From Syntrophomonadaceae bacterium (GTDB lineage: Bacteria > Bacillota > Syntrophomonadia > Syntrophomonadales > Syntrophomonadaceae), in the NCBI GenBank assembly GCA_012729835.1, contig JAAYCK010000029.1, positions 1 to 53,368 of the forward strand: a stretch of 53,368 nt of DNA. Direction: 5' to 3'. Position numbers and translations under genes: made by a program. The notes below the pieces were generated by a model, which saw only the letters and a list, made by a program, of their open reading frames with translations, was not told where the DNA came from and did no database searches. Numbering within the stretch: the stretch's first letter is position 1; each line of letters starts with the position of its first letter. Shown here in pieces: positions 8,088-15,363 of the stretch.

Positions 8088-9014
8088 TCATGCTGGTGAA
8101 TCAAAAAGCCGGCCAGCGTCTGTATTGTATAATTGATTGAGCTTATGCCAACGATCCTCCAGTACCCCCATGAAAGCCTCTGGCTGGTAGTGCCCACTGT
8201 ACTGGTTGGCTTCCCACAAGCGCTGCAACCACTGCTGGCAGGCAGCAAGAGATACGGTAGATGTCAGTTCTAGAAAACTGATGGCGAGGTGTAAATCAAG
8301 TTCGTCATCGCCTGCTTCCACGCCCAAGCGCAGAAGTTCATCCCGGCAGACCAGGCTGTGATATTTATATTGCAGCTGACTGTTGACCTGGGAAGCCTGG
8401 CCCTTGTGCCAGCGGTATTTCAAGAGGACCTCGCCAACATTACCCAGAGAAAAATGCTCAGCACATTTGGTCCACAGTTTATAATCCTCTGCTTCCAGGA
8501 AATCAGGGTCATAGAATAACCCCTGCCGTAACATCCATTGTCGCCGCATAATGACCGTAGGGTGACCCAGCCGGTTTTGAAAAAGCATACCGGCCTTTAT
8601 GGTGGCCGAATCGCAGGGATAGTCCCAGATTCCGGTGAGATCACCGAAGCATTCCAGCCAGGTTCCGCTCACGCCAATCTCACGATGGTCTTCCATATAT
8701 GCGACCTGTTTTTCCAGGCGCTGAGGCAGGCTGATATCATCAGCATCCATCCGGGCAATGTACTCGCCCCGGGCTAAATGCATCCCCCGATTAAGTGAAG
8801 CGGCCAGTCGCAGGTTCTCACTGTTACTGACTACATTTATCCGTTTATCGTGAAAACCCTTGATCAGCTTTCGGCTGGTATCGGTGGAGGCATCGTCAAT
8901 AATAAGGAATTCGAAATCCTGCAGACTTTGTGAAAGTATGCTTTCAATTGCTTCAACCAGGTATTTTTCTCCATTGTAGACGGCCATCAATACCGTTACC
9001 AGTGGAATAGCCAA
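8088..9014 (-). CDS. Family 2 glycosyltransferase
   Basis: This 308-residue protein carries a GT-A fold glycosyltransferase domain at its N-terminus. VTVLMAVYNGEKYLVEAIES (residues 6-25) opens the domain, LIIDDASTD follows near 37-45, and GEYIARMDADD (about 83-93) contains the DxD metal/nucleotide-sugar site. It transfers a sugar from a nucleotide donor, probably to a surface glycan or glycoprotein; donor and acceptor are unknown. No membrane segment is evident. It starts with TTG at 9014, chosen because AGGAGG lies nine bases upstream. It belongs to the accessory island with a BclA-like protein, a second glycosyltransferase and galE, which suggests a role in spore- or cell-surface glycosylation. 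Confidence 0.88.
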   Translation of the reverse strand: MAIPLVTVLMAVYNGEKYLVEAIESILSQSLQDFEFLIIDDASTDTSRKLIKGFHDKRINVVSNSENLRLAASLNRGMHLARGEYIARMDADDISLPQRLEKQVAYMEDHREIGVSGTWLECFGDLTGIWDYPCDSATIKAGMLFQNRLGHPTVIMRRQWMLRQGLFYDPDFLEAEDYKLWTKCAEHFSLGNVGEVLLKYRWHKGQASQVNSQLQYKYHSLVCRDELLRLGVEAGDDELDLHLAISFLELTSTVSLAACQQWLQRLWEANQYSGHYQPEAFMGVLEDRWHKLNQLYNTDAGRLFDSPA

Positions 9015-9146
9015 CTTAAAATACCTCCTGCTTCATAATAGACAGACCTGAAATCCCGACCATATTGCCCTCGCTGCCTCCCGAGCAGTAGGCAGCAGGC
9101 TAAGGAACTTATGCCCTTAGCCCACTCGTCCCATCAAAAGCAGGCT

Positions 9147-9719
9147 TTAACTATCAACTTTATATATTAGTATATATGCGGTTGTAGAATCCACGGTGCG
9201 CAGTGTTGCCGGGTCAGGTGATGTGGCAACATTACGAAGGGTTACCCTATCGCCGGCATTGAGCTCCAAGGAGGTTGTTCCGGAAATCGATTGTCCGGCG
9301 GAATTAAACCTTTGCCTATTCACTCCATTAACGACCACTGCCCAATCCTGAGGATTATTTTGCGTGGTATAAACTGAAAAAGTAATGTTGTAAGTGCCAG
9401 CGGCGTCAACGGTCACGGTACCTGTTCCAGGCGTGTGGCTTATGCCATTAAGTGGGCCGTTGTTGCTGAAGTTCACATTAGCGCCTACGGGAATCGTTTG
9501 CGTGTTAATTTGAAAAACGTAACCCCAGGCGGCAAGGCTGGCGCCAATTAAGTTCTGGGCAGGAAGCCCCTCCGCAAGCATAACATCCCCGGTTTCCTGG
9601 CTCCTGCTCCCGGAACTCCTTGCTCCGGAACTGCGAATTCCTCGTTTGGCAGGTGCCCGGGAATGTCCAGTTCTATAGCGAACACCTGGAGGGCCAAATA
9701 ATTCATCGACAAAATACAT
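9147..9719 (-). CDS. BclA C-terminal-like (TNF/C1q-like jelly-roll) spore-surface protein
   Basis: Residues from about 70 to 190 form a beta-rich domain resembling the C-terminal trimerising domain of Bacillus exosporium proteins such as BclA. Visible segments include TGTVTVDAAGTYNITFSVYT, WAVVVNGVN, TTSLELNAGDRVTLRN and a final TTAYILIYKVDS. The N-terminal 45 residues are Arg/Ser/Gly-rich and contain a single GPPG, but not the long collagen-like Gly-X-Y repeat seen in classic BclA. No signal peptide is visible. A sigma-K-like promoter lies upstream (9763-9790, minus strand), consistent with late mother-cell expression. Neighbouring glycosyltransferase genes fit glycosylation of such a protein. 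The jelly-roll call is by sequence resemblance, and spore location is inferred. Confidence 0.7.
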   Translation of the reverse strand: MYFVDELFGPPGVRYRTGHSRAPAKRGIRSSGARSSGSRSQETGDVMLAEGLPAQNLIGASLAAWGYVFQINTQTIPVGANVNFSNNGPLNGISHTPGTGTVTVDAAGTYNITFSVYTTQNNPQDWAVVVNGVNRQRFNSAGQSISGTTSLELNAGDRVTLRNVATSPDPATLRTVDSTTAYILIYKVDS

Positions 9720-9762
9720 ATTAAACCTATTCCCCTTTCTAACAGGTTGCTACTGTCATAAA

Positions 9763-9790
9763 TAAGATATGAATCATTGATGCAAAGTGT
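9763..9790 (-). promoter_or_regulatory. Putative sigma-K promoter of the BclA-like gene
   Basis: Read on the minus strand, a -35-like ACAC (9787-9790) lies 15 bases before CATATCTTA (9763-9771). This fits the sigma-K pattern of AC at -35 and CATAnnnTA at -10. The start codon is about 40 bases downstream. The match suits a gene for a spore outer-layer protein. Confidence 0.45.
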
Positions 9791-9953
9791 TAACAAATGA
9801 AGGCGAAGCAGGTCTGTAACAAATAAAGGTTCTATGTGCAGCCTTTATGCTATATCCAGGGTCTATCCATTTCTAATTCCGGTTACTTTATTAGCATTCT
9901 GGGATTATTTTTCATAGTGTATATAAATTTAAAGTAGAAGGAGTTAATAAAGA

Positions 9954-11042
9954 ATGGCAAATGGAGCAAGCCGTATTTATGTTGTTAATCGCTTTTCAGA
10001 TAATGTATCTGTTATTGACGGGACCACCAATACTGTGATTGCCACTGTTCCGGTGGGCAGTCAACCACGGTTTGAAAGCGTTAACGAAGCAACCCAACGC
10101 ATCTATGTCACTAATTTTAGTTCAAATGATGTTTCAGTCATCGATGGGAACACCAATACTGTGATTGCTAGTGTTCCGGTAGGCGCTAATCCACGATTTT
10201 CGGGAGTTAACCAAGAGACTAACCGTATTTATATTGCCAATTTCGGTTCAGCTGATGTTTCCATCATAGATGGAGACACCAATACGGTTATTGCCACTGT
10301 TCCGGTGGGTAGTGGACCAATATATGTAGGAATTAACCCAGTAACCAACCTCATTTATATTGCCAATGTTAATTCGGATAATGTAACAGTCATAGATGGA
10401 AACACCAACACCGTGATCGCTACTATTCCAGTTGGTACTACTCCGCGGTACCTTGGAATCAACCCACTTACCAACCGCATTTATGTCTCTAATTATGGTT
10501 CCAACAATGTTTCGGTAATAGATGGAACTAGCAATACTGTTATTGCTACTATTCAAACGGATGTTGGTCCGCGATTGCCGGGAATCAACGCAGTAACCAA
10601 TCATATTTATATTCCTAATGATGTTTCAAATACTGTTTCAGTCATTGATGGGACCACCAATAACGTGGTCGCTACTATTCCTATGAATAATAGGCCGGAA
10701 ATCGCAAGAGTTAACCAAACGACCAACCGTATTTACGTTAATAATTTCTTCTCCAATACTGTTTCGGTCATTGATGGAAATACCAATACTGTCATCGAGA
10801 CGATTCCAGTAGGGGTCAATCCGGTATCCTTACGTATTAAAGAAGATACTAATCGTGTATATACTGCAAATTCCGGATCTGATGATGTCTCGGTAATAGA
10901 TGGAAATACCAATACCGTAATTGCTACTGTTACGGTCGGGGCAAGACCAGTAGATGTGGATGTAATAGGTTTAAATAATGAAAGTTTCTCACTGAGATAT
11001 AAGTACAACCAAGATACAAAAACCTGGTCCAGAATTCGGTAA
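9954..11042 (+). CDS. YVTN-family beta-propeller repeat protein
   Basis: The 362-residue protein is almost entirely eight copies of a 42-residue repeat. Each copy carries RIYVxNxxSxxVSVIDGxTNTVIATVPVG and an NPxTNR-like turn, the signature of YVTN/lactonase-type beta-propellers. Eight repeats could close one eight-bladed propeller, although seven blades plus a cap is possible. The repeats are also visible in the DNA as a 126-base period, so unequal recombination could change copy number. No N-terminal signal peptide or anchor is seen, unlike many exported YVTN proteins. The ATG follows AGAAGGAG with good spacing. Its place beside a BclA-like gene suggests a spore- or cell-surface structural or binding role; no enzymatic residues can be assigned. 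Confidence 0.88.
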   Translation: MANGASRIYVVNRFSDNVSVIDGTTNTVIATVPVGSQPRFESVNEATQRIYVTNFSSNDVSVIDGNTNTVIASVPVGANPRFSGVNQETNRIYIANFGSADVSIIDGDTNTVIATVPVGSGPIYVGINPVTNLIYIANVNSDNVTVIDGNTNTVIATIPVGTTPRYLGINPLTNRIYVSNYGSNNVSVIDGTSNTVIATIQTDVGPRLPGINAVTNHIYIPNDVSNTVSVIDGTTNNVVATIPMNNRPEIARVNQTTNRIYVNNFFSNTVSVIDGNTNTVIETIPVGVNPVSLRIKEDTNRVYTANSGSDDVSVIDGNTNTVIATVTVGARPVDVDVIGLNNESFSLRYKYNQDTKTWSRIR

Positions 11043-11073
11043 AAGGATTTTTTAAATAAGCAGGAATAGGGTC

Positions 11074-11217
11074 ATGTCCATTGTAATTGCCAACAATAAG
11101 TTTCACCCTGGTCTGATGCAGAAGCCCAGATCATTCATGGCCAGGGTGGTTAATGCATGGTGGAGTAGTTGGCGTGAAAGATCGAATTGGTTTTTCTATT
11201 CGGGTTTGTCATGGTAA
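11074..11217 (+). CDS. Putative Trp-rich micro-protein (47 residues)
   Basis: A short open frame starts with ATG 11074 and ends with TAA at 11215-11217. An AGGAA lies about eight bases upstream. The product is basic and tryptophan-rich, with a WWSSWRER segment near residues 29-36, a second Trp near 39, and a final SW. No family is recognised. It fills much of the 244-base gap between the propeller gene and the GT-D gene, in the same direction as both. It could be a real small membrane-active or linker protein, or a chance frame; only conservation would decide. Confidence 0.3.
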   Translation: MSIVIANNKFHPGLMQKPRSFMARVVNAWWSSWRERSNWFFYSGLSW

Positions 11218-11286
11218 CCATGGATTAGAAGTATTCATATCATAGATACAGAGACACAAGGCATTTAAAGGTGGTGTGGCAACTCA

Positions 11287-12357
11287 TTGATAATAAGAGC
11301 AGGAACTGCGCTGCGTCACGAACTGGCTGGCGGAAGACAGTTTATTAGCAACAACAGCAGGGAACAAAAACAGACACGCCAACATCTTGCGCAACAGCGC
11401 CAGGAGCTGGAAAGCAGAATCATTGGAATTGATCAGGTGGCAGACGAAGTTTTCAGAGCATTGGCCAACCGGGCAGGTTTTTCCTTCATACGCCTGGGCG
11501 ATTCTGAGCTGCTAGTTATGGCGCAGGAAGTGATTTTTCCAATAGATTGTGATATCACCGAATGGGGGCCGATGCTGACTCGCTTGTGCTGTGACGATAA
11601 AGTGGGTCAGGGCGATAAGACCCATTATCAGCCGGGTATTAATATCATTCGGGATCAACAATTCAAGGTTTCAGTAAGAAATGCTTCGGGTGGTCTGACC
11701 GAGGTAAAACGTTGGCGCTCAATCCTGCGTCTGTCCGGATTAGATTACCCCGATCTGCTTGCCAGGGATTACACACAACAGGCATTGGTGACTGCCAGCA
11801 TTGTGGGGGTTCCTACCAGTTACCGGCCAGGGCGCAGCGAGGAGCATCTGCGCTTGCTGGGAGCCTTTCAGACTATCTTTCTCACTATCCTGCAAAAACT
11901 GGAGATTACTTTGAATGATTTGACCCTGGCTGATTCGGCAGGACATCATTTGCTGCATGCCGGGGGGTGGCTGCGCAAGATTTTGTTGCCTGGTCAATAC
12001 CCGGGTTTGTGCACGGAATATGGATTGCCGGCGGATTTTAAACCGCGAATTTTATTGATAGGTAATCTGGCTTCGGAGTTTCAGGCTTTCCTAAGGCGGG
12101 AGGGCGTCAGGGTAGTGGGGGGCATATATCCGGTGGAAATACGAAATATACCCGAGGTATTGGAGCGGGTTCGGGGATATGACTTTGATTTGGCCCTGGT
12201 TTCGGCCGGAACCGCCGCTAAGTATATATGCACTGTAATACACCAGGAGATAGGCAAGGTGGCCCTGGATACCGGGCAGTTATTCAATGCACTTCTTAAC
12301 GATTATCAACACCTGGATCATCATAGTTATGTAGTGCCATATATGTCCTTGATGTAA
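11287..12357 (+). CDS. GT-D-fold (DUF1792-like) glycosyltransferase candidate
   Basis: The 356-residue protein has a charged, helical N-terminus (residues 20-60) and then AGFSFIRLGDSELLVMAQ. There G71-D72-S73-E74 fits the DxE metal/nucleotide-sugar motif of GT-D glycosyltransferases. A C-terminal Rossmann-like half contains FKPRILLIGNLASEF, FDLALVSAGTAAK and IGKVALDTGQLFN, as in that fold. GT-D enzymes known from streptococci extend glycans on surface adhesins. The start is TTG 11287 with AGGTGG 12 bases upstream; no better start is seen. It is followed closely by galE, which could supply UDP-galactose or UDP-GalNAc. Fold assignment is moderately sure; donor and acceptor are unknown. Confidence 0.65.
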   Translation: MIIRAGTALRHELAGGRQFISNNSREQKQTRQHLAQQRQELESRIIGIDQVADEVFRALANRAGFSFIRLGDSELLVMAQEVIFPIDCDITEWGPMLTRLCCDDKVGQGDKTHYQPGINIIRDQQFKVSVRNASGGLTEVKRWRSILRLSGLDYPDLLARDYTQQALVTASIVGVPTSYRPGRSEEHLRLLGAFQTIFLTILQKLEITLNDLTLADSAGHHLLHAGGWLRKILLPGQYPGLCTEYGLPADFKPRILLIGNLASEFQAFLRREGVRVVGGIYPVEIRNIPEVLERVRGYDFDLALVSAGTAAKYICTVIHQEIGKVALDTGQLFNALLNDYQHLDHHSYVVPYMSLM

Positions 12358-12393
12358 GAACCATATAGTGAAGACTTTTATATGGGAGGATCA

Positions 12394-13383
12394 ATGCAGA
12401 CAATACTTATTACTGGCGGTGCTGGTTATATTGGCAGTCATATAGTTAAGCTTCTGGGAGAACGGGGTTATAATATTCTAGTATACGATAACTTGTCGAG
12501 TGGGCACGAGTGGGCAGTATTATTCGGCAGACTGATTCGGGGAGACATCCTGGATTTTGCTGGATTGTCTCGGGTATTTAATGAAAATGATATAGCTGCG
12601 GTTATACAATTGGCAGCTTATATATCGGTGCCTGAGTCCATACAACAACCATTGGAATACTATTTAAACAATGTAAGCGGAACGATCAACCTTCTAAAGG
12701 TTATGGGTGAATACGGGGTCAGTAAAATGATTTTTTCGTCTTCTGCCGCAGTCTATGGGATACCCCCCCATACTCCGGTTAATGAAACCAGTGAACTGAG
12801 ACCGATAAATCCTTATGGTCGCAGTAAGGCCATGGTGGAACAGGTGCTGCAGGATCTATCCAATGCCCGGGATTTTAAATATGTAGCCCTGAGATACTTT
12901 AATGTTGCAGGTGCGGATCCTGGCGGATCAATTGGCGAGGGAAAAGAAGATGCTGCTCATCTTATAACAGCTTCTGTGCGGACAGCTGTCGGAAAAAAAG
13001 CTTTTCTTAATATTTATGGCAATGATTATCCGACCAGAGACGGTAGCTGTGTACGTGACTATATTCATGTAGAGGATCTGGCTTATGCGCATCTATTATC
13101 TTTGGAACACCTGTTGGAAGGGGGCGATAGCCGAATATATAACTGTGGATATGGTCACGGCTATTCTGTGCTTGAAGTGATGGAAACCGTGCGCAGGGTA
13201 ACCGGTGCCCCGATACCGGTTCGCCAGCTTGAACGCAGAAAAGGCGATCCGCCAGAACTGGTAGCAGACACTAAACGAATAAAGGCGGAATTACATTGGC
13301 GGCCGCTGCATGATGATCTGGAAGATATTGTTGAGACAGCCTGGCGGTGGGAATTAAAATACCAGAGTAAAACGCTGAAATGA
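12394..13383 (+). CDS. galE: UDP-glucose 4-epimerase
   Basis: An extended short-chain dehydrogenase interconverting UDP-glucose and UDP-galactose (possibly also the N-acetyl forms). The 329-residue protein begins with the NAD-binding ILITGGAGYIGSHIV, contains LVYDNLSSGH, the catalytic-site SSSAAVYG segment, NPYGRSK with the Tyr-x-x-x-Lys pair, and LRYFNVAGADP. These are all typical of GalE. The frame runs back to 12382, but that upstream ATG overlaps the GGGAGG ribosome site, so the ATG at 12394 is the real start. It ends the surface-glycan island and runs convergent to rpsT. It probably supplies the galactose-type donor to the neighbouring glycosyltransferases. Confidence 0.92.
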   Translation: MQTILITGGAGYIGSHIVKLLGERGYNILVYDNLSSGHEWAVLFGRLIRGDILDFAGLSRVFNENDIAAVIQLAAYISVPESIQQPLEYYLNNVSGTINLLKVMGEYGVSKMIFSSSAAVYGIPPHTPVNETSELRPINPYGRSKAMVEQVLQDLSNARDFKYVALRYFNVAGADPGGSIGEGKEDAAHLITASVRTAVGKKAFLNIYGNDYPTRDGSCVRDYIHVEDLAYAHLLSLEHLLEGGDSRIYNCGYGHGYSVLEVMETVRRVTGAPIPVRQLERRKGDPPELVADTKRIKAELHWRPLHDDLEDIVETAWRWELKYQSKTLK

Positions 13384-13398
13384 TCAGCTATATCGGGG

Positions 13399-13427
13399 CA
13401 AAAAAAAACCTGTCTGATTGACAGGTT
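13399..13427 (-). terminator. Intrinsic terminator of rpsT
   Basis: On the minus strand AACCTGTC (13420-13427) pairs with GACAGGTT (13407-13414) around a five-base loop, and a run of eight T follows. The stem overlaps the rpsT stop codon. The same hairpin may also stop galE transcription from the other side, with less support because no T-run lies on that side. Confidence 0.85.
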
Positions 13428-13695
13428 ACTGAGCGTTAATCTGATTGAACTTTTTGGCCAGTTTAGATTTGCGTCTGGCGGCAGTGTTTTTGTGCATGAT
13501 ACCCTTGGAAACACTCTTATCAATCAAGGAAATTGCCTGCTGAAGGTTATCGCCGGCAGCATCCACATTAACTTCTTTTATAGTGGCCTCATATTTACGG
13601 ATAGTAGTCTTAAGCCTGCTCTTCTGAGCTTTGTTTCTTATACGATTGGCTTCAGCTCTCCGTGCCCGCTTGGCCGGTGTCTTACTTTTTGCCAC
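13426..13695 (-). CDS. rpsT: 30S ribosomal protein S20
   Basis: The 89-residue, highly basic protein binds 16S rRNA in the small ribosomal subunit. It starts AKSKTPAKRARRAEANRIRNK after the initiator and ends with KNTAARRKSKLAKKFNQ, both diagnostic of S20. The open frame extends 40 residues further upstream, but a perfect AAGGAGGTG lies five bases before the GTG at 13695, and only that start gives the normal S20 length. It is transcribed opposite to spoIIP and lepA, with its own promoter and terminator. In related genomes it often adjoins holA; here an accessory island intervenes. Confidence 0.95.
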   Translation of the reverse strand: MAKSKTPAKRARRAEANRIRNKAQKSRLKTTIRKYEATIKEVNVDAAGDNLQQAISLIDKSVSKGIMHKNTAARRKSKLAKKFNQINAQ

Positions 13696-13726
13696 AATTT
13701 CACCTCCTTCGAAAGCTAACAGAAAT

Positions 13727-13755
13727 ACTATAGCATTGCCATTTTTAAAATGCAA
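13727..13755 (-). promoter_or_regulatory. Sigma-A-type promoter of rpsT
   Basis: On the minus strand TTGCAT (13750-13755) is followed after exactly 17 bases by TATAGT (13727-13732). The start codon is about 30 bases downstream of the -10. Confidence 0.6.
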
Positions 13756-13816
13756 GCATAAAGGGAGTATCTTTTGTGCTTTTTGGTGGGATCGCCCCAG
13801 CCCACCCTGGCCCATG

Positions 13817-13845
13817 TTCTATAAAGCAGGCCCTGGCCATAGATT
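13817..13845 (+). promoter_or_regulatory. Possible sigma-E-type promoter of spoIIP
   Basis: CATAGATT (13838-13845) resembles the sigma-E -10 consensus (CATACANT) and lies 14 bases after TTCTATA (13817-13823), a weak -35 match. spoIIP is sigma-E dependent in Bacillus. The -35 is poor, so this is tentative. Confidence 0.3.
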
Positions 13846-13876
13846 TATAGGAAGATAGCCGGGAGAGGTGGCCGCG

Positions 13877-14899
13877 GTGCGCAGACATAACTTTGTGATG
13901 TTTATCAAGGGAATATTTCTTATGCAGTTGTTTTTGGCGATTCTGGTGGCGGGTGTGACCTGTGATTTTAATTTTAGCCGATGGAGTACACCTGATACTG
14001 CTGCTTGGCTGAAGCCGGTGGGCAGATTGCAGATCGATGAGAATAGCGCTGCATGTTTGATCGGCTGGAGCAACAGCGGACTGGCCGCAGCTGCGCGGGC
14101 TGATTCCTGGCAGAATTACTGGTCGCGGCGCCTTCCTGAGGATATGATGAAAAGCAACCTGAGGGTATTAGCTTCCCGCGGTACAGTCCGCTATACGGCA
14201 GAAACAGGCGGAGACAACGAAGAGAAACCAGTGCTTTCCCAACAGGAAGACCGGGGGGATTCAGCCTATTATTCAAAAAAGCTTGAAGGTCATAGTGTCG
14301 TGTTCTACTGCACCCATAGCGCTGAAACCTATATTCCTGACAGCGGCAAGGCCAGGCTTGATGGCAAGTGGGGACTGGTCGGCGAGGTTGCCGGTAGCAT
14401 GGCCGACAATCTGGATAGATACGGACTGCAGGCGGAGTATATTGATAGGCTGCATGATAGTCCTGATTATAATCTGAGTTATACACGATCAAGGGAAACC
14501 GTTAAATCTGTGGTCGAATCACATAAAAACCTGCTAGCCTTGTTGGACATTCATCGTGACAGTATACCTGGCCAGGAAGACGGTGAAACTATAGATATTA
14601 ACGGCAGACCAAGCGCGCGCATTCTAATAATTGTGGGCACTGACGAAAGAAAGCCCCATCCTAATTGGCGGGAGAATCGGTCATTTGCCGAGGATCTGTG
14701 CAAAGTCGGGGAAGAGATGTATCCCGGCTTGTTCAAGGGCATCAAGACCAAAGCGGGCACATATAATCAGGAGTATTTCCCACAAGCTTTATTGCTGGAA
14801 TTGGGCAGTGACCGAAATACATTAGCAGAAGCCGAATATGCCGCCGAGTTGTTCACAGATGTGTTAGTGAAGGTCTTGGGAGAGAAAACAGAAGAATGA
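13877..14899 (+). CDS. spoIIP: Stage II sporulation protein P (cell-wall hydrolase)
   Basis: SpoIIP is a membrane-anchored amidase/endopeptidase that, with SpoIID and SpoIIM, thins septal peptidoglycan and drives engulfment of the forespore. The 340-residue protein has an N-terminal hydrophobic anchor (about residues 7-27). The catalytic domain shows YCTHSAETYIP (zinc-ligand His and Glu), LDIHRDS, and the C-terminal YNQEYFPQALLLELGSDRNT. All are characteristic of the family. Two GTG starts are possible; 13877 is better placed eight bases after GGGAGAGG than 13868. The next gene overlaps it by four bases, indicating translational coupling. Confidence 0.93.
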   Translation: MRRHNFVMFIKGIFLMQLFLAILVAGVTCDFNFSRWSTPDTAAWLKPVGRLQIDENSAACLIGWSNSGLAAAARADSWQNYWSRRLPEDMMKSNLRVLASRGTVRYTAETGGDNEEKPVLSQQEDRGDSAYYSKKLEGHSVVFYCTHSAETYIPDSGKARLDGKWGLVGEVAGSMADNLDRYGLQAEYIDRLHDSPDYNLSYTRSRETVKSVVESHKNLLALLDIHRDSIPGQEDGETIDINGRPSARILIIVGTDERKPHPNWRENRSFAEDLCKVGEEMYPGLFKGIKTKAGTYNQEYFPQALLLELGSDRNTLAEAEYAAELFTDVLVKVLGEKTEE

Positions 14900-15201
14900 G
14901 ATTTTCTCAAGCAATTATGATAATCGGAGTATTCTTGCTGGTCGCACTGGGATTGAATATCAGCAACCAGAGCATCAATGAGCTCACCCTGGAAGAGCAG
15001 GGAGCAATATTTGCCCTGGGGCTTGAAAAGAGCGCGATCGTTGCGGAGGTTTTCGGGCAAAGCTATGTCTGTGACCGGGACAGGCTGTATGATTTGCAGC
15101 GGGGAGTTACCCGTCAGGTATCCAGCAGCCGCTGCCAGGCAGAGGCATATTTGCGTGATTTTAGCCGGGTCTTTAACGCCGTGTTCAGGCCAGATGTATA
15201 G
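14896..15201 (+). CDS. Small membrane-anchored protein coupled to spoIIP
   Basis: The 101-residue product begins with a hydrophobic segment (about residues 5-22) that would act as a membrane anchor or uncleaved signal. A charged soluble part with two cysteines follows (near residues 59 and 80). I do not recognise a family. Its ATG overlaps the spoIIP stop as ATGA, so it is translated from the same transcript. A terminator follows, so the pair forms a two-gene unit. That context suggests a sporulation role at the septal or engulfing membrane, but this is inference only. Confidence 0.75.
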   Translation: MRFSQAIMIIGVFLLVALGLNISNQSINELTLEEQGAIFALGLEKSAIVAEVFGQSYVCDRDRLYDLQRGVTRQVSSSRCQAEAYLRDFSRVFNAVFRPDV

Positions 15202-15221
15202 CAATGATAAGAATTCATCTT

Positions 15222-15260
15222 GCTCGTTAAGAACTGTTAAGAGCTATTAACGAGCCTTTT
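15222..15260 (+). terminator. Intrinsic terminator after the spoIIP operon
   Basis: GCTCGTTAA (15222-15230) pairs with TTAACGAGC (15247-15255), followed by CTTTTTG. Confidence 0.8.
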
Positions 15261-15274
15261 TGCATGACCATTAA

Positions 15275-15303
15275 TTGAACCCGGTTGACTAATAAGGTAT
15301 AAT
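15275..15303 (+). promoter_or_regulatory. Sigma-A-type promoter of lepA
   Basis: TTGAAC (15275-15280) is separated by exactly 17 bases from a perfect TATAAT (15298-15303), about 60 bases before the lepA start. Confidence 0.7.
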
Positions 15304-15363
15304 TTCATGGCAGACTTCAAAATCAATGAAACCAGCGAATAAATCCCGAGGAGGGGCAGTCCC

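Noticed and set aside
9954-11042. Regular 126-base repeats considered as a CRISPR-like or tandem non-coding array
   Set aside because: The repeats stay in one open frame and encode YVTN propeller units, so they are protein-level repeats.
13868-13876. Upstream GTG (13868) as spoIIP start
   Set aside because: It overlaps the only ribosome site; GTG 13877 has proper spacing.
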